DNA from: Affinirhizobium straminoryzae
GTDB lineage: Bacteria; Pseudomonadota; Alphaproteobacteria; Rhizobiales; Rhizobiaceae
Length of the DNA: 64,000 bases
Assembly: GCF_007004135.1 (NCBI RefSeq)
Contig: NZ_VJMG01000043.1
Span: 49,503 to 113,502 of the forward strand
Direction of reading: 5' to 3'
Shown here piece by piece: positions 58,913-64,000 of this stretch. Position 1 is the stretch's first letter. The number at the start of each line of letters is the position of its first letter. A program made the position numbers and the translations under genes. The notes beneath the pieces are model-generated. The model searched no databases. It was not told the origin of the DNA and worked only from the letters and a program-made list of their open reading frames with translations.

Positions 58913-61195
58913 TCAAAACTCTTCCCAGTCCTTGGAGGCGGCCAGGGCAGCATTGCCCTGCACACGCGGTGCCGGAGCAGAGGCGCGAGCCGCCGATACA
59001 GGGCGGGATGACGCGGCAGAAGATGCCGCCCGCATCTGCGCGCCCGTCGCCCGCAGCTGCTGCGTCGCGGAACCCAGCTGGAAGTGCGACAGAAGCTCGC
59101 TCAGCTTGTAGCTTTCCTGGGCAAGGCCGGCGCCGGCCGCGTTCATCTCTTCCACCATCGCCGCATTCTGCTGCGTCGCCTGGTCCATGTGGTTGACGGC
59201 GGTGTTGACCTCGGCGAGGCCCGAGGACTGTTCCTGCGCGGCGGTCGCAATCGCGTCCATATGGGCGTTGATCGTCTGCACAAGTTGCTCGATGGCGCTG
59301 AGCCCCTGCCCCGTATCGCTGACCAGCTTCACACCTTCGGAAACGGCTGCCGTCGAATTGCCGATCAGCGCTTTGATCTCCTTGGCGGCATTGGCCGAGC
59401 GCTGGGCGAGTTCGCGCACCTCCTGGGCAACCACGGCAAAGCCCTTGCCCGCCTCGCCGGCACGCGCCGCCTCGACGCCGGCATTGAGCGCCAGCAGGTT
59501 GGTCTGGAAGGCAATCTCGTCGATGACGGAAATGATCTGGTTGATCTGGCGCGAGGCTTCCTCAATGCGCTCCATGGCAACGACGGCGTTGCGCACCACG
59601 CCGCCGGACTGGTCCGCCCGGCTGCGGGCCTCGCGCACAACGTCACGCGCTTCGGCAGAACGCTTTGAGGTGGCGATCACATTCGCGGTGATCTCCTCAA
59701 GGGCGGCAGCGGTTTCCTCCAGCGAGGCGGCCTGCTGCTCGGTGCGCTTCGACAGGTTGTCGGACGCGTCGGAGATTTCCCGTGAACCGTCGGTGACGGT
59801 GGAGACAGAATGGCCGACACTGAGCAGTGCCTCACGCAGCTGGCGAACCGAGGTGTTGAAGTCGGCACGCAGCGCCTCGAACTGGGTCGACATCGGCGTG
59901 TCGATCTCGCAGAGCATATCGCCCTGCGCCAGACGACGAAGACTGGTCGCGAAGGTGCGGGTCGTCTGGCCGAGGCGCTCCTCGGCCTCAGCTTCGGCCC
60001 GCGCCTGCATTTCAGCGCGCTCCACTTCGGCCCGGGAGCGGCCTGCCGCCGCGTCAGCCTCCAGCTGTGCATTGCGGATTGCTGCCTGACGGAACACTTC
60101 CACAGACTGCGCCATGTCGCCGATCTCGTCAGAGCGGTCGGTATAGGGAATGCTGCTGGCGGTATCGCCATCCGCCAGACCGGTCATCGAGCGTGCGATG
60201 CGGCGGATTGAAGAGGAAAGGCTGCGCGTGATAGCCGCGCCAAAGGCGACGACCATGAGCACGAAGATCGTGAGGCCTCCCATGATCAGCATCATGGATG
60301 TCCGTGCAGACTCCAGACGGGCCTCGGCGTTCTGAATAAGCTTGCCACCATTTTCGCGCAGGAGGCCGGCCACATAGTCGCGCCGCTTGTTCATCGCCTC
60401 GACAAAGGGGCTGAACTCTTCTGGTTTGCCCTTGAAATCCTCCAGGCTTTCCATGGCCTTGATCATGTTGGTGATAAGCCCGCCCTCAGGCGTCATGAAG
60501 AAGGCATCATAGCGCGTCAGCAGATCAGGGGCGATGAGTTCACGAAAGGCGGGTTCGAAATTGCGGATCTGGTTGATCGCGCCATCGAAACGCGCCTGCT
60601 CGCTTTTCCCGAACCTGCCGTTCTTGATGTAGAACTGGGCCATTCGGTTCAGGACGAGATAGCCTTCGTTGACCTTCATCCAGGCGTGGTAGCCGCGAAT
60701 GTCACGCGCAAGTGCCACGTCATCGGTCAGGCTTCCGGCGCGCGAGGCCAGCGCCAGAGCAGCCGAGGCCATTGGCTGCGCATAACGCAGGGGCAGCAGA
60801 GGATTGGTGTCGCCGGCATCCAGCAGCTGGCGGAATTCGGGAATGCGGGCATAGTTCGCTTCAAGGTCCGCCACCAGCTTCTGGGTGAACGGGTCCGCAT
60901 AACCGAGTTCCTTCAGGTGGCCGAGTTGTGCAGTCATGTCCTTGTAGATCTGATCGGTCGTGGCACGGATCGCCGGACGTTCTGCGGGAGATGCCGAGGC
61001 ATCCATCGGCATGATCATCATCATCTCGCCGCCGCCGCGCGCGAGCATTGCCATCGCATGCGCGCGCTCAAGCTTGTCGTAGTTTTCATAACTCTTCCAA
61101 CCAACCGCGGCACCGAGGCCGACGACGGCAGCGAGCGGAACGAAGCTGAGGAGCGAAAGCGCCTTGCGAAACGGAATTCTGCCAAATGAAATCAA
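58913..61195 (-). CDS. Methyl-accepting chemotaxis protein with long periplasmic domain and CheR tether
   Basis: The 760-residue receptor has a first membrane helix near residues 12-30, a periplasmic helical region of about 270 residues ([20 protein letters not shown] and following; no recognised ligand motif, possibly NIT-like), and a second helix near 300-322 ([21 protein letters not shown]). HAMP and the signalling coiled coil follow, with the tip [21 protein letters not shown] near residue 560. It ends in DWEEF, a likely CheR/CheB tether. It is one of two neighbouring leftward receptors, with 405 bp between them. What it senses is unknown. Confidence 0.92.
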   Translation of the reverse strand: MISFGRIPFRKALSLLSFVPLAAVVGLGAAVGWKSYENYDKLERAHAMAMLARGGGEMMMIMPMDASASPAERPAIRATTDQIYKDMTAQLGHLKELGYADPFTQKLVADLEANYARIPEFRQLLDAGDTNPLLPLRYAQPMASAALALASRAGSLTDDVALARDIRGYHAWMKVNEGYLVLNRMAQFYIKNGRFGKSEQARFDGAINQIRNFEPAFRELIAPDLLTRYDAFFMTPEGGLITNMIKAMESLEDFKGKPEEFSPFVEAMNKRRDYVAGLLRENGGKLIQNAEARLESARTSMMLIMGGLTIFVLMVVAFGAAITRSLSSSIRRIARSMTGLADGDTASSIPYTDRSDEIGDMAQSVEVFRQAAIRNAQLEADAAAGRSRAEVERAEMQARAEAEAEERLGQTTRTFATSLRRLAQGDMLCEIDTPMSTQFEALRADFNTSVRQLREALLSVGHSVSTVTDGSREISDASDNLSKRTEQQAASLEETAAALEEITANVIATSKRSAEARDVVREARSRADQSGGVVRNAVVAMERIEEASRQINQIISVIDEIAFQTNLLALNAGVEAARAGEAGKGFAVVAQEVRELAQRSANAAKEIKALIGNSTAAVSEGVKLVSDTGQGLSAIEQLVQTINAHMDAIATAAQEQSSGLAEVNTAVNHMDQATQQNAAMVEEMNAAGAGLAQESYKLSELLSHFQLGSATQQLRATGAQMRAASSAASSRPVSAARASAPAPRVQGNAALAASKDWEEF

Positions 61196-61600
61196 TAGAT
61201 TATCCCCCTCTCGTCAACTGCAGCCCCATGTGCTCTGCAGTGACCTCATGATCAATCCTGCCCGGGCCCAGGCTAAGATCAGTAGACAACGAAGTCTGGT
61301 TGAGGATCAGTTTATGGGCGATGCAAAGAAATAACCGATGGTTCCTTGCAGTCGGAGAACCAAAGGGCTTTGGACAGGCAAACCCGCCGGATCATCTTCA
61401 GGTTTCGTCTGCCTCGCCGGCATGCGCCGCACGGCCGAAGGTGCGGCTGGTCTCCGTGCAGATGCGGGCAGGCCGGCACCCGTGGCGCCGCCCCTCCTCA
61501 CCGCTTCCGCCTCAGTCACGGAGGGCGGAAGAGACCTTGTCCGCCAAGCGAAAACGTGATGGCCGGCCATGCCTGTCAGCAGGGCCGGCGGCTCCTTGCA
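61196..61600. other. Intergenic region between two receptor genes
   Basis: This 405-bp region separates the two leftward receptor genes. Short frames exist on both strands but none has a ribosome-binding site or family resemblance. It presumably holds the promoter of the left receptor. No repeat or hairpin of note was seen. Confidence 0.5.
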
Positions 61601-63847
61601 TCATGCAGCGCGACGGCCGCCCTGGGCCGGTGCTGACACCGGCAGGGAGAACGGGCTGATCCGGAAGCCCTGGAGCAGGGCCGACAACTGCATCGCCTCC
61701 TGTGCCAGGCCGGCACTGGCAGCGCTCATCTGCTCCACCATCGCCGCATTCTGCTGGGTCACCTGGTCCATCTGGTTGACGGCGGTGTTCACTTCACGAA
61801 GGCCGGAAGACTGCTCCTGTGCGGCGGATGCAATGGCGTCCATGTGAGTGTTGATCGCCATGACAAGCCCGGCAATCATGCCAAGCCCCTCGCCCGTGGC
61901 ATTGACCAGCCTGACCCCTTCGGACACCGCAACTTCGGAATTGCCGATCAGGGTCTTGATCTCCTTGGCGGCATTGGCTGAGCGCTGGGCAAGCTCGCGC
62001 ACTTCCTGGGCAACGACCGCAAAGCCCTTGCCGGCGTCCCCGGCGCGTGCCGCCTCCACACCCGCATTGAGCGCCAGAAGATTGGTCTGGAAGGCAATTT
62101 CATCGATGACACTGATGATCTGGCCGATCTGGTGCGAAGCCGTCTCGATCCGCTCCATCGCGGCAACGGCATTGCCAACCACAACGCCGGATTGCTCCGC
62201 CTGGCTGCTGGCGGCGCGCACGAGATCGCGTGCCTCTCCGCTGCGCGCCGAGGTGGACTGCACGTTGGCGGTGATTTCTTCCAGTGCCGCGGCCGTCTCT
62301 TCCAGCGAAGATGCCTGACCTTCCGTGCGGCGGGACAGCTCCTCCGTCGCACCGGCAACCTCGCCGCTGCCGCTCGTCACGGCCGTCACCGCATGCCCCA
62401 CCGACAGCAGCGTCGATCGGAGCTGCGCAACGGAGCGGTTAAAGTCGAGGCGCAGGGCTTCGAACTGCGGTGCGAAGGCCTCGTCGATCTCGCAGAGCAT
62501 GTCACCGGAGGCCAGACGCTGCAACCCGGCGGCCAGCGCGCGGGTAGCGGCATTGAGTCGCGCATCAGCGTCCCTCTCCGCCAGACGCTGGATTTCCACG
62601 CGCTCGGCCTCCGCGCTGCGCCGGCTTTCCTCGGCCTCGGCCTCCAGCTCCGCATTGCGGATGGCCGCCTGTCGAAAGACCTCGACTGAACGGGCCATGC
62701 CACCGATTTCATCCTTGCGCGACAGATCGGGAACACCGATGGCGTGGTTCCCCTGCGCCAATGCATCCATGCAGTCGGTGAGACGGCCGATGGGACGCGC
62801 CACGCGCAGCACGATGATGGCCATGCCAGCGGCGGCGAACACAAGCGTGGCGATGAACAGCAGCGCATAGGACACGGCACGGCCGAGTGCGTCAGACTTC
62901 GTCGCCTCGGCCCGCTGCAGCAGCACCTGACGGGAGACGGAAGCCACTTCGGCCACGGAGGCCAGCGACGCCTTGTTGCCGGCGCGCCATTCATCGGTCC
63001 CCATGGCCGGAGCCTTGCCCTGATGCAGGCTGTCAATCAGCTGCTTGCGGCGGGTCGCGAAATCGCTGGTGAAGAAATCCGCATTGCCCTTGGCATAGGC
63101 GGCCTTCAGCTCCGGTGCCGTGGCCGGATGTGCCACGAGCGCGCCAACGATCTGCCAGAGGGCGCTGATGCGTGCCTCGCCGACGATGATGCGGGCATAT
63201 TCATCCTCGCTGAAGCCACGATGGCTGGCGACGGGCTCGTTGATGACGAGCGAGACATTGCCGGCGGCCACACGGGCATTCCAGGAGGACGAGGCAATCT
63301 GGCTGACCGGCACCATGGCCGGATCCAAGGCCCGGATGCGCTCGCCAACCAGGCCGGAAGCGTTCTCCATGCTGTTGAGGAACTTCTGGGTCTCATTCAT
63401 CCAGAGCGTGCCGAAAGCCTTGTCGCGGCTGTCGAGCGGCAGGGTGAGCATCTGATCGAGACGATCCCGGGCGCTCTCCACCATCCGATAGTCCACAGCG
63501 ACCGACCGCAGCGGCTCCTCCAGAATGTTAGCGCTAACATAAGGCCGGGAGAACAGGACATCCGCCCAAGCCTGCACCGTGTCGGCGCGGTCCTTTCGCA
63601 ACTGGCTGATCGCACCATCGGCCTTGTCGGACGGAAGCGCCAGAGCTGGCGGCCCGTCGCCGCGCTCGTTGCGGAAGGCCAGCAGGGTGTTGAACAGGGC
63701 CTTGTCCAACGCCGCCAGCCGCACGATTTCGTCATAGCGGCGATAATCGCCGATGGAAGACAGGAAGGCTGAGCCGACCAGCACGCTGACAAGCAAACTG
63801 AGCGCTGCGAAAATGCCGACCAAGATGGACTTGAGCGAGAGTGTCAT
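61601..63847 (-). CDS. Methyl-accepting chemotaxis protein, NIT-like sensor, no CheR tether
   Basis: The 748-residue receptor has a first membrane helix near residues 8-28 ([19 protein letters not shown]), a periplasmic region of about 270 residues, a second helix near 312-333, HAMP, and the signalling domain with [21 protein letters not shown] near residue 570. The periplasmic segment [19 protein letters not shown] resembles the NIT (nitrate/nitrite-type) helical sensor, which often has an ERG motif; this is tentative. It ends in [11 protein letters not shown] and lacks the WEEF tether of the other two receptors. The ATG at 63847 starts the basic pre-helix MTLSLKS; the frame is open 93 bp further upstream. 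Confidence 0.91.
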   Translation of the reverse strand: MTLSLKSILVGIFAALSLLVSVLVGSAFLSSIGDYRRYDEIVRLAALDKALFNTLLAFRNERGDGPPALALPSDKADGAISQLRKDRADTVQAWADVLFSRPYVSANILEEPLRSVAVDYRMVESARDRLDQMLTLPLDSRDKAFGTLWMNETQKFLNSMENASGLVGERIRALDPAMVPVSQIASSSWNARVAAGNVSLVINEPVASHRGFSEDEYARIIVGEARISALWQIVGALVAHPATAPELKAAYAKGNADFFTSDFATRRKQLIDSLHQGKAPAMGTDEWRAGNKASLASVAEVASVSRQVLLQRAEATKSDALGRAVSYALLFIATLVFAAAGMAIIVLRVARPIGRLTDCMDALAQGNHAIGVPDLSRKDEIGGMARSVEVFRQAAIRNAELEAEAEESRRSAEAERVEIQRLAERDADARLNAATRALAAGLQRLASGDMLCEIDEAFAPQFEALRLDFNRSVAQLRSTLLSVGHAVTAVTSGSGEVAGATEELSRRTEGQASSLEETAAALEEITANVQSTSARSGEARDLVRAASSQAEQSGVVVGNAVAAMERIETASHQIGQIISVIDEIAFQTNLLALNAGVEAARAGDAGKGFAVVAQEVRELAQRSANAAKEIKTLIGNSEVAVSEGVRLVNATGEGLGMIAGLVMAINTHMDAIASAAQEQSSGLREVNTAVNQMDQVTQQNAAMVEQMSAASAGLAQEAMQLSALLQGFRISPFSLPVSAPAQGGRRAA

Positions 63848-63932
63848 GGCAATCCCATTTGTGTTGCAATGCACAATGGTTAAAGGATGCCATCCCAAAT
63901 TTGGGTTAAAAAACCGCCTAAAATATGAGAGA

Positions 63933-63957
63933 CCCCGCACTGCGTTGCGGTGCGGGG
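63933..63957. terminator. Terminator-like hairpin at the right edge
   Basis: A perfect 8-bp stem (CCCCGCAC at 63933-63940, GTGCGGGG at 63950-63957) lies upstream of the last receptor gene. It may end a leftward gene coming from beyond the window; no strong T-run is seen on either side. Confidence 0.45.
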
Positions 63958-63980
63958 CCTTGTGTTTCTTGATCGATTTC

Positions 63981-63998
63981 TTTCGTAGCGCTACGAAA
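63981..63998. promoter_or_regulatory. Perfect 18-bp palindrome at the right edge
   Basis: TTTCGTAGCGCTACGAAA reads the same on both strands. The AGCGCT centre resembles operators of LacI-family repressors. The gene it would serve is outside the window, so its role cannot be judged; a hairpin tip of a terminator is an alternative. Confidence 0.4.
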
Positions 63999-64000
63999 CA

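Noticed and set aside
61300..61659. A 119-codon frame between the two receptor genes
   Set aside because: No ribosome-binding site, low-complexity Arg/Pro/Ser composition, and its end runs into the opposite-strand receptor gene.

Overview
The window is a GC-rich, densely coded stretch of an alphaproteobacterial chromosome, most likely from the order Hyphomicrobiales and probably Rhizobiaceae (Rhizobium/Agrobacterium/Ensifer/Shinella-like). The basis is protein character: a very long FtsZ tail, DUF1491, DUF5330 and DUF1127-type small proteins, BtaA/BtaB betaine-lipid enzymes, a PPi-type phosphofructokinase and a SahR-type ArsR-methyltransferase fusion. I see no tRNA, rRNA, CRISPR array, insertion sequence or prophage. 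The one structured RNA recognised is RNase P RNA.

Layout. (1) 1-4.5 kb: end of an azlC-azlD amino-acid exporter pair, then leftward Xaa-Pro aminopeptidase, prmA, a SCO copper chaperone and a tiny membrane protein. (2) 4.6-7.2 kb: a chemoreceptor gene followed by cheW. (3) 7.2-12.9 kb: creA, a GNAT acetyltransferase, a DUF5330 protein, a membrane histidine kinase overlapping a peptidoglycan-binding membrane protein, a zinc-ribbon protein and a DUF1491 protein. (4) 12.9-25.9 kb: leftward ddl-ftsQ-ftsA-ftsZ, then lpxC, bamD, recN and ligA, interrupted by a rightward secreted protein of unknown function (20.0-20.7 kb) and a rightward cytochrome b561-type gene (15.3-15.9 kb). (5) 26.1-27.5 kb: a rightward MHS-family transporter separating the two halves of the division cluster. 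(6) 27.5-41.8 kb: the long leftward operon mraZ-rsmH-ftsL-ftsI-murE-murF-mraY-murD-ftsW-murG-murC-murB, many genes overlapping by 1-4 bp, extended by two coupled small membrane-protein genes. (7) 42.3-47 kb: rnpB, a DUF1127-like gene, a LysR regulator convergent with an FAD oxidoreductase, and a DnaJ/TerB gene coupled to an AmpD-type amidase. (8) 47.2-56.2 kb: PPi-type phosphofructokinase, a membrane protein, a lytic transglycosylase, a serine hydrolase, btaA-btaB, a GH25 lysozyme and an MltB-type transglycosylase. (9) 56.6-64 kb: a 25-residue membrane peptide gene, the sahR-metF operon and two leftward chemoreceptor genes.

Functionally the window is dominated by cell-envelope growth and division: lipid II synthesis (murB-murG, mraY, ddl), septation (ftsI, ftsL, ftsQ, ftsA, ftsW, ftsZ), lipid A (lpxC), outer-membrane assembly (bamD), and wall turnover (two transglycosylases, an amidase, a muramidase).

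The regulatory signals that stand out are four TGGG repeats at exact 10-bp spacing over a candidate mraZ promoter, and a perfect 16-bp palindrome just upstream of sahR-metF. I found no clear new defence or mobile system. The least explained items are the small membrane-protein genes, the secreted protein beside ftsZ, and the kinase/peptidoglycan-binding pair.
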